A program made the position numbers and the translations under genes. DNA of 13,985 nt, taken from positions 1 to 13,985 of the forward strand of contig JALVEX010000111.1 in the NCBI GenBank assembly GCA_027030435.1, in the 5' to 3' direction. Origin of the DNA: Paracoccaceae bacterium (GTDB lineage: Bacteria > Pseudomonadota > Alphaproteobacteria > Rhodobacterales > Rhodobacteraceae). Position 1 is the stretch's first letter. Every line of letters starts with the position of its first letter. Below the pieces are notes generated by a model, which worked only from the letters and a program-made list of their open reading frames with translations, had not been told where the DNA came from and made no database searches. This document shows, piece after piece, positions 1-6,499 of the stretch.

Positions 1-143
1 TGAAGGAAGAGCTCGGCACCCGCTGGCTTGCCCCCGATCTCTTCCGCTTCGGCGCAAGCTCGCTTCTGGGTGATATCGAGCGCCAGCTCGAACATCATGT
101 AACCGGCGCCTATTCCGCCTCCTGGCGCCATGCGATCGGATAA
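1..143 (+). CDS. deoC: Deoxyribose-phosphate aldolase, C-terminal 47 residues (5' end outside window)
   Basis: This is the 3' end of a gene whose reading frame starts at base 3 and stops with TAA at 141-143. The visible tail contains FRFGASSLLGDIERQL, which matches the conserved C-terminal region of class I deoxyribose-phosphate aldolases, where the R-x-G-x-S-S-L stretch helps bind the substrate phosphate. DeoC cleaves 2-deoxyribose-5-phosphate to glyceraldehyde-3-phosphate and acetaldehyde in the cytoplasm, in deoxynucleoside catabolism. The catalytic lysines lie upstream and cannot be checked. The next gene, an aldehyde dehydrogenase, starts 4 bp after the stop, so the two are very probably one operon, which also supports the assignment. 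Confidence 0.85.
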   Translation, partial: KEELGTRWLAPDLFRFGASSLLGDIERQLEHHVTGAYSASWRHAIG

Positions 144-147
144 GAAC

Positions 148-2502
148 ATGACCGTAAAAGACATTTTCGAAAGCATGGATTACGGACCCGCCCCCGAAAG
201 CCCCGCCGAGGCGCTGAAGTGGATCGAGAACCACGGCGGCGAATTCGGCCATTTCATCAATGGAGAATTCACCCGCCCGCGCGCCGATTTCGCCACGAAG
301 AATCCGGCCACCGGCGAGGTGCTGGCCCATGTCGCCCAGGCCACGGGCGATGAGGTGGACGCCGCCGCTGCCGCCGCGCAGAAGGCGCAAGGGCCGTGGG
401 CGAAGCTCTCGGGCCATGACCGCGCGAAATATCTCTATGCCATCGCCCGCCTGATCCAGAAACACGCCCGCCTGTTCGCCGTGCTGGAAACGCTCGACAA
501 CGGCAAGCCGATCCGCGAGAGCCGCGATATCGACATCCCGCTCGCCGCGCGCCATTTCTACTACCACGCCGGCATGGCTCAGCTGATGGAGGCCGAGCTT
601 CCCGAGGCCGATCCTCTTGGCGTTGCCGGGCAGATCATCCCATGGAATTTCCCGCTCCTGATGCTCGCCTGGAAGATCGCGCCGGCCATTGCCGCAGGCA
701 ACACGGTGGTGCTGAAACCGGCCGAATACACCCCGCTCACGGCGCTGCTGTTTGCCGAAATCTGCCGCGAGGCCGGGCTGCCGAAGGGGGTTGTCAACAT
801 CGTCACCGGCGATGGCGCGGTGGGCGAGATGATCGTGGCGCATGAGGGGATCGACAAGATCGCCTTCACCGGCTCCACCGAGGTCGGCCGGCGCATCCGC
901 GAGGCAACGGCAGGGAGCGGCAAGGCGCTCACCCTCGAGCTTGGCGGCAAATCGCCCTATATCGTGTTCGAGGATGCCGATATCGACAGCGCAATCGAAG
1001 GGCTGGTGGACGCGATCTGGTTCAACCAGGGGCAGGTCTGCTGCGCGGGATCGCGCCTCCTGGTGCAGGAAGGCATCGCCGAGGATTTCCTCGCCCGCCT
1101 GAAAGCGCGCATGAACAAGCTGCGCATCGGTGATCCGCTGGACAAATCCATCGATATCGGCGCGCTCATCGATCCGGTGCAGCTTGAGCGCGTGCGCCGC
1201 ATGGTGGCCGAGGGCGGCAGCGAGGGCGAGGTTTTCCATGCCGATTGCCCGCTCCCCAATCAGGGCTGCTATTATCCGCCCACGCTGGTGACGGATCTCG
1301 CCCCCGCCTCAATGCTGATGCAGGAGGAGATCTTCGGCCCCGTCCTGTGCGCCACGACTTTCCGCACCAAGGCGGAAGCAATCGCGATCGCCAACAACAC
1401 CCGCTACGGCCTCGCCGCCAGCGTCTGGAGCGAAAACCTCAACCGCGCGCTCGATGTGGCACCGGCGCTGGCCGCGGGCGTGGTGTGGGTCAATGCCTCC
1501 AATCTATTCGATGCGGCGGCCGGCTTTGGCGGTGTGCGCGAAAGCGGCTTTGGCCGCGAGGGCGGCTGGGAGGGGCTATGGGCCTACATGCGCCCGCGCA
1601 TGAAGCTCACCCCCCTGAAGCCGATCCCGCCCGTGCCCGCACCCAAACATGCGAAGGTCGGGGGGATCGACCGCACCGCCAAGATGTTCATCGGCGGCAG
1701 GCAGGCCCGCCCCGACAGCGGCTATTCCCGCGCCGTCTGGTCACCGGATGGAAAACTGCTCGGCCATGTGGGCCTCGGCAACCGCAAGGATGTGCGCAAC
1801 GCGGTAGAAGCCGCGCGCAAGGCGCAGGCAGGCTGGGCCGCCACGCCGGGCGCGCTCAAGGCGCAGATCCTCTATTACATCGGCGAAAATCTCGCCTCGC
1901 GGGCCGATGAATTCGCCGCCCGGATCAATGCGATGACGGGAAAGCGCAGCGGCGCGAAAGAGGTGGAAGCGGCCATCTCGCGCCTCTTCACCTATGCTGC
2001 CTGGGCCGACAAATACGACGGCCTCGCCCACAACGTGCCGATCCGCGGCAAGGCGCTGGCGATGAACCAGCCCGTGGGCGTGATCGCCGCGCTTGCGCCG
2101 GATGAAGCGCCGCTCCTCGGCCTGATTTCGGTCATGGCGCCCGCAATCGCCATGGGCAATGCGGCGGTGATCGCCGCCAGCGAGCCCTACCCTCTCGCCG
2201 CCACCGATTTCTCCGAGGTGCTCGAAACCTCCGACGTGCCGGCCGGCGTCGTCAACATCCTCACCGGCCAGCACACGGACATGGCCGAAACCATGGCCCG
2301 CCACATGGATGTGGATGCCTGCTGGAGCTTCTCCTCAACCGATCTTTCCGCCCTGATCGAGCATGGCTCGGCCACGAACCTGAAGCGCACATGGGTCAAC
2401 AACGCCCGCAGCCGCGACTGGCACTCGCCCGCCGGAGAGGGCCGCGAATTCCTGCGCCAGGCCACCGAAGTGCAGAACATATGGATCCCCTGGGGGGAAT
2501 AG
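148..2502 (+). CDS. ALDH16-family aldehyde dehydrogenase, two ALDH domains (784 aa)
   Basis: NAD(P)-dependent oxidation of an aldehyde to its acid is the expected activity. Residues ~1-490 form a complete ALDH domain: oxyanion Asn167 in IIPWNFP, general base Glu264 in LELGGKSP, catalytic Cys298 in GQVCCAGSR, and the cofactor-binding Glu in EEIFGPV. Residues ~513-784 begin a second ALDH-like domain (MFIGGRQARP, AVEAARKAQAGWA). It is degenerate: PDEAPLLGL replaces PWNFP, there is no LGGK or GQxC motif, and it is shorter than a full domain. An active domain plus a non-catalytic ALDH-like domain is the ALDH16 architecture, known in bacteria of this group, and ~780 aa is the expected length. ATG148 is preferred to the in-frame ATG130 because the latter would overlap the deoC end; both lack a strong Shine-Dalgarno. 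Being 4 bp from deoC suggests acetaldehyde as a substrate, which is inference. Confidence 0.93.
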   Translation: MTVKDIFESMDYGPAPESPAEALKWIENHGGEFGHFINGEFTRPRADFATKNPATGEVLAHVAQATGDEVDAAAAAAQKAQGPWAKLSGHDRAKYLYAIARLIQKHARLFAVLETLDNGKPIRESRDIDIPLAARHFYYHAGMAQLMEAELPEADPLGVAGQIIPWNFPLLMLAWKIAPAIAAGNTVVLKPAEYTPLTALLFAEICREAGLPKGVVNIVTGDGAVGEMIVAHEGIDKIAFTGSTEVGRRIREATAGSGKALTLELGGKSPYIVFEDADIDSAIEGLVDAIWFNQGQVCCAGSRLLVQEGIAEDFLARLKARMNKLRIGDPLDKSIDIGALIDPVQLERVRRMVAEGGSEGEVFHADCPLPNQGCYYPPTLVTDLAPASMLMQEEIFGPVLCATTFRTKAEAIAIANNTRYGLAASVWSENLNRALDVAPALAAGVVWVNASNLFDAAAGFGGVRESGFGREGGWEGLWAYMRPRMKLTPLKPIPPVPAPKHAKVGGIDRTAKMFIGGRQARPDSGYSRAVWSPDGKLLGHVGLGNRKDVRNAVEAARKAQAGWAATPGALKAQILYYIGENLASRADEFAARINAMTGKRSGAKEVEAAISRLFTYAAWADKYDGLAHNVPIRGKALAMNQPVGVIAALAPDEAPLLGLISVMAPAIAMGNAAVIAASEPYPLAATDFSEVLETSDVPAGVVNILTGQHTDMAETMARHMDVDACWSFSSTDLSALIEHGSATNLKRTWVNNARSRDWHSPAGEGREFLRQATEVQNIWIPWGE

Positions 2503-2516
2503 CACGCCTCGTTTCT

Positions 2517-2551
2517 CATCACTGGTCGATAAATATCCCCGCCGGAGGCAT
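2517..2551 (-). repeat. Dispersed intergenic repeat, copy 1
   Basis: This 35-bp stretch matches copy 3 at 11265-11299 at 32 of 35 positions. Its core on the reverse strand is ATGCCTCCGGCGGGGATATT, followed after a few variable bases by ACCAGTGATG. It begins 14 bp after the aldehyde dehydrogenase stop. GC-rich intergenic repeats of this general look are, from memory, common in Rhodobacterales genomes. No role is proven; a position just 3' of stop codons fits mRNA 3'-end formation or stability. Confidence 0.8.
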
Positions 2552-2614
2552 GAAAGTTTCATTCCTCCCTCCCGTGGATATCCGGCTTCGCCATTCGCGA
2601 AATGCCCTCTACAA

Positions 2615-2665
2615 GATCCTGCCCGGATCGTGCAGAATGTCAGCGACAAGACGCCGGGCAGGATC
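2615..2665 (+). promoter_or_regulatory. Perfect 12-bp inverted repeat in the folD leader
   Basis: GATCCTGCCCGG at 2615-2626 is perfectly complementary to CCGGGCAGGATC at 2654-2665, with 27 bases between. The left arm can instead fold locally as GATCC-TGCCC-GGATC (2615-2629), which excludes the long pairing. The second arm ends 8 bp before the folD Shine-Dalgarno (AAGGAG, 2674-2679). There is no T-run after the stem, so it is not a typical intrinsic terminator for the upstream gene. It may be an operator or an mRNA leader structure affecting folD; the sequence does not decide. A TTCGCGAA palindrome lies upstream at 2594-2601. Confidence 0.5.
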
Positions 2666-2686
2666 AGACCTTGAAGGAGCAGGGGC

Positions 2687-3589
2687 ATGAGCGCAAAGAT
2701 TATCGACGGCAAGGCATTCGCCGCAGAAATCCGGGGGCGTGTGGGCGCGGAGGTGGCGCGGCTGAAGGCAGAGCATGACATCACCCCCGGCCTTGCGGTG
2801 GTGCTGGTGGGGGAGGATCCGGCAAGCCAGGTCTATGTGCGCTCGAAAGGCCGCCAGACGATCGAGGCGGGCATGAATTCCTATGAGCACAAGCTTCCCG
2901 CCGATACGCCCGAGGCCGATCTTCTGGCGCTGATCGAGAGGCTCAATGAAGATCCCGCCGTGCACGGGGTCCTGGTGCAGCTTCCCCTGCCTCGCCATAT
3001 GGACGAGGCGGCGGTGATCAATGCGATCAGCCCCGCGAAGGATGTGGACGGCTTCCATATCCTCAATGTCGGCCGTCTGGCCACCGGGCAGAAGGCCATG
3101 GTGCCCTGCACGCCGCTTGGCTGCCTGATGATGCTGCGCGATCTGCATGGCAATCTTTCGGGAATGGAGGCGGTGGTGATCGGGCGCAGCAATATCGTCG
3201 GCAAGCCGATGGCGCAGCTTCTCCTGAGAGACAGCTGCACCGTGACCATCGCCCATTCGCGCACCCGCGATCTGCCGGGCGTCGTGAAACGCGCCGATAT
3301 CGTGGTGGCGGCGGTCGGGCGCCCAGAGATGGTGAAGGACGAATGGATCAAGCCCGGTGCAACGGTGATCGACGTGGGGATCAACCGCATCCCGGCGCCC
3401 GAGAAGGGCGAGGGAAAGACCCGCCTCGTGGGGGATGTGGATTTCGAAAGTGCCGCGAAGGTGGCCGGCGCGATCACGCCCGTGCCCGGCGGCGTTGGGC
3501 CGATGACGATCGCCTGCCTGCTGGCGAACACGCTGACGGCCTGCTGCCGCATCCACGGCCTGCCCGAGCCGGAGGGGCTGACGGCCTGA
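2687..3589 (+). CDS. folD: FolD: methylenetetrahydrofolate dehydrogenase / methenyltetrahydrofolate cyclohydrolase (300 aa)
   Basis: FolD is the cytoplasmic bifunctional enzyme of one-carbon metabolism. It oxidises 5,10-methylene-THF to methenyl-THF with NADP+ and hydrolyses that to 10-formyl-THF. All family signatures are present in order: Tyr50 and catalytic Lys54 in SQVYVRSKGRQ, VQLPLP around Gln98, DVDGFH (Asp119-Asp121), PCTPLG, the nucleotide-binding GRSNIVGKP from Gly166, and PVPGGVGPMT around 267-274. The length is typical. The ATG at 2687 follows AAGGAG at 2674-2679 with 7-bp spacing, which fixes the start. The gene lies 184 bp after the aldehyde dehydrogenase and is probably transcribed separately, given the leader inverted repeat. 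It ends at a block of intergenic repeat plus MITE-like element. Confidence 0.97.
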   Translation: MSAKIIDGKAFAAEIRGRVGAEVARLKAEHDITPGLAVVLVGEDPASQVYVRSKGRQTIEAGMNSYEHKLPADTPEADLLALIERLNEDPAVHGVLVQLPLPRHMDEAAVINAISPAKDVDGFHILNVGRLATGQKAMVPCTPLGCLMMLRDLHGNLSGMEAVVIGRSNIVGKPMAQLLLRDSCTVTIAHSRTRDLPGVVKRADIVVAAVGRPEMVKDEWIKPGATVIDVGINRIPAPEKGEGKTRLVGDVDFESAAKVAGAITPVPGGVGPMTIACLLANTLTACCRIHGLPEPEGLTA

Positions 3590-3636
3590 GGCGGCTGCGC
3601 CCCTGCCCGGCCATCGCTTCGGGCGGCGCGGGCGGG

Positions 3637-3658
3637 ATGCCTCCGGCGGGGATATTTA
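3637..3658 (+). repeat. Dispersed intergenic repeat, copy 2, left part (interrupted)
   Basis: ATGCCTCCGGCGGGGATATT followed by TA matches the core of copies 1 and 3. With the preceding GGCGGG it shares 26 identical bases with the reverse complement of copy 3. The match stops where the terminal inverted repeat of the neighbouring element begins, and the missing remainder is found on the other side of that element at 3924-3936. It begins 48 bp after the folD stop. Confidence 0.8.
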
Positions 3659-3693
3659 GGGTCAGGACCCATTAATCCCGCGTTCACAGCGGC

Positions 3694-3782
3694 GCAGGCG
3701 CGAAATATCAGGGGTTTTCTGCCCGCCGGACAGGGTGGCTCCCCTTTCCAAGGGCAGAAAGCATCTGAGATGAAGCGCCTGC
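3694..3782. repeat. Left internal hairpin of the MITE-like element
   Basis: Nested complementary arms are visible: GCAGGCGC (3694-3701) with GCGCCTGC (3775-3782), perfect over 8 bp; TTTTCTGCCC (3715-3724) with GGGCAGAAAG (3752-3761), 9 of 10; and GGACAGGG (3728-3735) with CCCTTTCC (3742-3749), 7 of 8. The three pairs are concentric, so the half-element can form one long interrupted hairpin as DNA cruciform or RNA. Confidence 0.65.
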
Positions 3783-3795
3783 ATCGCCCTTCGGG

Positions 3796-3890
3796 TCAGG
3801 CGTATTTACTCCCTGAATACGTTGCAAAACCTTGAAATAGAGCCACTATTCCTGCGGTTTAGCGCCTGTTCAGGAAGTAAATATGCCTGA
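3796..3890. repeat. Right internal hairpin of the MITE-like element
   Basis: The 22-base arm 3796-3817 (begins TCAGGCGTATTTAC) pairs with 3869-3890 (ends GTAAATATGCCTGA) at 20 of 22 positions. The mismatches are in the outer half of each arm. Inside this pair are AAACC...GGTTT (around 3828-3860) and AATAG-AGCCA-CTATT (around 3836-3850). With the left hairpin and the terminal arms, the element can form a three-armed, cross-shaped structure. Confidence 0.65.
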
Positions 3891-3923
3891 CTGTGAACGC
3901 GGGATTAATGGGTCCTGACCCTG

Positions 3924-3936
3924 GAGACCAGTGATG
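3924..3936 (+). repeat. Dispersed intergenic repeat, copy 2, right part
   Basis: GAGACCAGTGATG continues the repeat interrupted at 3658. The last 10 bases, ACCAGTGATG, are identical in the reverse complements of copies 1 and 3 and sit three variable bases after the ATATTYA block there. It ends 7 bp before the stop codon of the reverse-strand sulfotransferase gene. Confidence 0.65.
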
Positions 3937-3943
3937 GGAGCGC

Positions 3944-4762
3944 CTATTCCCCGAGCTTGGCGTGCACTTCATCGAGATCGATTTCGCCGATCGGCAGCTT
4001 GTTGGCCGGGTTCTCGAAATCGTATTTGAAGATCCTGAAATCGCGCTTGTAGATCTCATAGACGATATGCATCGAGAGATCGTCGAAGTAATCCTCGACC
4101 GGATGGGCGCGTTTCGGCCCGTGGCCGGCGGATTCATTGAAGCGGGGGATGGTGGCGAGATCCACCTTGTGGGGTGTTTCCACCGCATCGAGAACCGCCT
4201 GCATGCCCTCGTTGAATTTCTCGGTGAAGAAGATGTGATCGTAGCGCCCGCCGTTGACGATGAAGGTCGAGACATGGCCCGACATCGCCGACCAGTGGAT
4301 ATCGGGATCCATCGGCTTTCGGAAGCGGATGGTATCGCGGGCAAACAGGAGGAAGCGGCGAAAGCTCCTGATCTGATCGAACTCCTGCTTGCCATCTTCT
4401 CCGCCCACTTCAATGCCGTATTTCTGGATCAGGAGCGGCACAAGATTTCCCCGGTAGCGACGGCCGTTGCGCTGGATGCCGCAGATCTTGTCGAAGAAGG
4501 AAGAAAGGATGCGGGTGTAGGGATTGCGCACGCAGGTGAAGGCGTAGGTTTCATGCTCGCGCACGTTTTTCTCGATCAGGGGCTGGCTTTCCTCATGGGC
4601 CCATTTGTGCAGGCCCTCGCGCGCATCATGTATATCGCCATCGTAGAACTCGCCATGATCGGAATAGTAGAGTATCTGGCCTATTGTGGAGCAGGCGCAT
4701 TTGGGCACCACCCGATAGATCATGCTCTGGCTTTCAGTCATCCAGGTGCCGGGAAAGCCCAT
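3944..4762 (-). CDS. Sulfotransferase family protein (carbohydrate sulfotransferase type), 272 aa
   Basis: The expected reaction is transfer of a sulfuryl group from PAPS to a hydroxyl or amino group, probably on a glycan. Both PAPS-binding signatures are present: the 5'-phosphosulfate loop PKCACST (residues 20-26) and the 3'-phosphate site CVRNPYTRILSSFF with Arg79 and Ser87. This is the Sulfotransfer_2 (HNK-1/chondroitin sulfotransferase-like) pattern. The length is typical of bacterial members. I place the start at ATG 4762-4760, preceded by a weak AAGGG. The frame stays open to an ATG at 4855, but that extension is AT-rich and overlaps a TTGACA-like element. ATG 4741 is also possible. No signal peptide is seen with the chosen start, so a cytoplasmic site is inferred. 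The divergent neighbour is a glycosyltransferase, so both may act on one surface polysaccharide. The acceptor is unknown. Confidence 0.88.
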   Translation of the reverse strand: MGFPGTWMTESQSMIYRVVPKCACSTIGQILYYSDHGEFYDGDIHDAREGLHKWAHEESQPLIEKNVREHETYAFTCVRNPYTRILSSFFDKICGIQRNGRRYRGNLVPLLIQKYGIEVGGEDGKQEFDQIRSFRRFLLFARDTIRFRKPMDPDIHWSAMSGHVSTFIVNGGRYDHIFFTEKFNEGMQAVLDAVETPHKVDLATIPRFNESAGHGPKRAHPVEDYFDDLSMHIVYEIYKRDFRIFKYDFENPANKLPIGEIDLDEVHAKLGE

Positions 4763-4910
4763 GCTGCTTGCTGCCCTTGATTGTTTTGCGCCGTGCCTGT
4801 TGCGAGCATGACATTCAACCGCAAAAAAGCAAAGAAACACTGTCAATTCAATCATCCTTCACGTTATCAGCATTAATAATGTTGCGGATTGCGGGGCATT
4901 CGGCAGAAAA
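4763..4910. promoter_or_regulatory. AT-rich divergent intergenic region (sulfotransferase / glycosyltransferase promoters)
   Basis: This 148-bp gap is clearly more AT-rich than the genes around it, as expected of promoters. On the reverse strand there is a perfect TTGACA (bases 4846-4841), suited to a -35 box for the sulfotransferase, though no good -10 follows at 16-18 bp. A TAATAAT (4874-4880) could be a -10 for the forward gene, without a convincing -35. Assignments are tentative. If the TTGACA is real, the sulfotransferase cannot start at 4855. Confidence 0.4.
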
Positions 4911-6488
4911 ATGGTGCAAATCGCCTACATCTTGCTCTGTCACAAGGATCCCGAGGGGATCATTCGCCAGGCCAGGCTGCTGACGGCGGCGGGGGATTGC
5001 GTCTCCATCCATTTTGACGGGCGCGCCGATCCCGATGATTTCGCCCGGCTGAAACAGGCTCTTTCGGACGATCCGAAGGTGACATTCGCGCGCCGGCGCA
5101 TCCGTTGTGGCTGGGGGGAGTGGTCGCTTGTCGAGGCGACGCTGGAGGGGGTGAAGGCGGCGGAGGCAGCCTTTCCCGAGGCCAGCCATTTCTACATGCT
5201 GAGCGGCGATTGCATGGCGATCAAGACAGCAGAATACGCGCATGATTTCCTGGCGAGCGAGGATGCTGATTTCATCGAGAGCTTCGATTTCTTCAGAAGC
5301 GACTGGATCAAGACAGGGCTGAAGGAAGAGCGGCTTATCTACCGCCATTTCTTCAACGAGCGAAGGCACAGGAGGCTGTTTTATGCGAGCCTCGATATCC
5401 AGAAGCGGCTTGGCCTCAAGCGCCGCATCCCGAAGGATATCCAGATCATGATCGGCAGCCAGTGGTGGTGCCTTCGCCGGCGCACCATCGAGTGGATCCT
5501 CGAATTCACCCGCGCGCGCCCTGACGTGATGCGTTTCTTCCGCACCACATGGATCCCCGACGAAACCTTCTTCCAGACCCTGGTGCGCCATCTCGTGCCC
5601 GAAGCCGAAATCCGCTCGCGCACGCTCACCTTCCTGATGTTTTCCGATTACGGCATGCCGGTCACGTTCTACAACGATCACCACGATCTTCTGCTCAGCC
5701 AGGATTTTCTCTTCGCCCGCAAGATCAGTGCCGAGGCGCACGATCTGAAGCGCCGGCTCGGGGATCTCTATCAGCGCCGGGGGGTGGAATTTGCCATCTC
5801 AGGCGAAGGGCGCAATCTCTATCGCTTCCTCACGGGGCGCGGGCGCGAGGGGCGCCGCTTTGCCCCGCGCTTCTGGGAGCGCGAAAGCACGCTCGGGCGC
5901 GATCGCGAACTGATGATCGTGGTGTGCAAGAAATGGCATGTGGCAAAGCGCCTGGCGGAGCGGGTGCGCCAGGTGACGGGCCTGCCGGCGATCGATTATC
6001 TCTTCGATGAGGAGGGCACGCCGCTGCCGGATCTTGGCGGCATCCAGAGCACGCTTGAAAAGCGCACCCGCCACCGGCGCGCCCTGATGCGCATGCTTTT
6101 CGATCATTACGAGACAGACCGCCTGCTGATCTGCCTCGATCCTGCCAATCTGGAGCTGTTGCATGATTTCTATTCCGACCGCTCGAAGACCCGGCTTCTG
6201 GAAATCGAATGCGAATTCAGCGATGAATATCTGATCGGCCATGCGATGCGGGTCGGGCTCGCGGGAGAAGCAACACCTGCCGAAACTCTCGAGAGCCTCC
6301 TTCCCACCATCCGCTACGATGTGAAATTCGAAAGCGAGCGCATTCGCGAGGCGGCTTTCCCGGATCACTTCCGCCTGCGCGAGCGGGCAGGCATCGAGGA
6401 AAACACCCGCCCCCTTGCCGAATTCCTTGACATCCCCCCCGACAAGGCCCGAGAGATAGCCGCGACCGATTACCTGTTTGCGGATTGA
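4911..6488 (+). CDS. GT14-type (core-2/I-branching) glycosyltransferase with C-terminal DUF5928, 525 aa
   Basis: The N-terminal ~270 residues look like the Branch/GT14 family (beta-1,6-N-acetylglucosaminyltransferase and xylosyltransferase-like). Typical features are AYILLCHKDP at the N-terminus, SIHFDGRAD, HFYMLSGDCMAIKT, GSQWWCLRRRTIEWIL and TTWIPDETFFQTL; the late acidic DE is in the position expected of a catalytic region. The C-terminal ~240 residues (from about ELMIVVCKKWHVAKRL) match my recollection of DUF5928, a partner domain seen mainly in Rhodobacterales. No membrane segment or signal peptide is evident. The donor is probably a nucleotide sugar and the acceptor a surface glycan, which is inference. 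The ATG at 4911 has no strong Shine-Dalgarno. The HIT gene starts 11 bp downstream, so they are probably co-transcribed. The divergent sulfotransferase suggests joint work on a sulfated glycan. Confidence 0.88.
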   Translation: MVQIAYILLCHKDPEGIIRQARLLTAAGDCVSIHFDGRADPDDFARLKQALSDDPKVTFARRRIRCGWGEWSLVEATLEGVKAAEAAFPEASHFYMLSGDCMAIKTAEYAHDFLASEDADFIESFDFFRSDWIKTGLKEERLIYRHFFNERRHRRLFYASLDIQKRLGLKRRIPKDIQIMIGSQWWCLRRRTIEWILEFTRARPDVMRFFRTTWIPDETFFQTLVRHLVPEAEIRSRTLTFLMFSDYGMPVTFYNDHHDLLLSQDFLFARKISAEAHDLKRRLGDLYQRRGVEFAISGEGRNLYRFLTGRGREGRRFAPRFWERESTLGRDRELMIVVCKKWHVAKRLAERVRQVTGLPAIDYLFDEEGTPLPDLGGIQSTLEKRTRHRRALMRMLFDHYETDRLLICLDPANLELLHDFYSDRSKTRLLEIECEFSDEYLIGHAMRVGLAGEATPAETLESLLPTIRYDVKFESERIREAAFPDHFRLRERAGIEENTRPLAEFLDIPPDKAREIAATDYLFAD

Positions 6489-6499
6489 GGATGTGAAGC

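Larger units (their letters stand above)
3659..3921. mobile_element. MITE-like element, ~263 bp, with perfect terminal inverted repeats
   Basis: GGGTCAGGACCCATTAATCC and the following bases to 3689 are perfectly complementary to 3891-3921. The arms are 31 bp, or 32 bp if flanking A3658/T3922 are counted. No open frame inside could encode a transposase, so the element is non-autonomous. The interior carries two large imperfect hairpins (3694-3782 and 3796-3890). Comparison with uninterrupted copies of the surrounding repeat shows this segment as an insertion: repeat sequence ends at TA (3657-3658) and resumes at 3924 after TG (3922-3923). That could be a TA target duplication with one changed base, as in IS630/Tc1-mariner-type insertion, but it is too short to settle the family. 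I do not recognise the terminal repeats as a named element. Confidence 0.8.

Noticed and set aside
130..147. ATG 130 as start of the aldehyde dehydrogenase
   Set aside because: It would overlap the deoC coding end in another frame and adds only six residues outside the conserved N-terminus; ATG 148 gives a clean 4-bp gap.
2609..3556. A 315-codon reverse open frame opposite folD
   Set aside because: FolD motifs and a strong ribosome binding site establish the forward gene; the reverse product is low-complexity.
3962..4780. A 272-codon forward open frame opposite the sulfotransferase
   Set aside because: The reverse frame has both PAPS-binding signatures; the forward product shows no family features and no good start.
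4763..4855. N-terminal extension of the sulfotransferase to ATG 4855, with a hydrophobic stretch that might be an anchor
   Set aside because: The extension is AT-rich, unlike the coding sequence, overlaps a TTGACA-like element, and the ATG has AAGG directly against it with no spacing. It remains possible but less likely.
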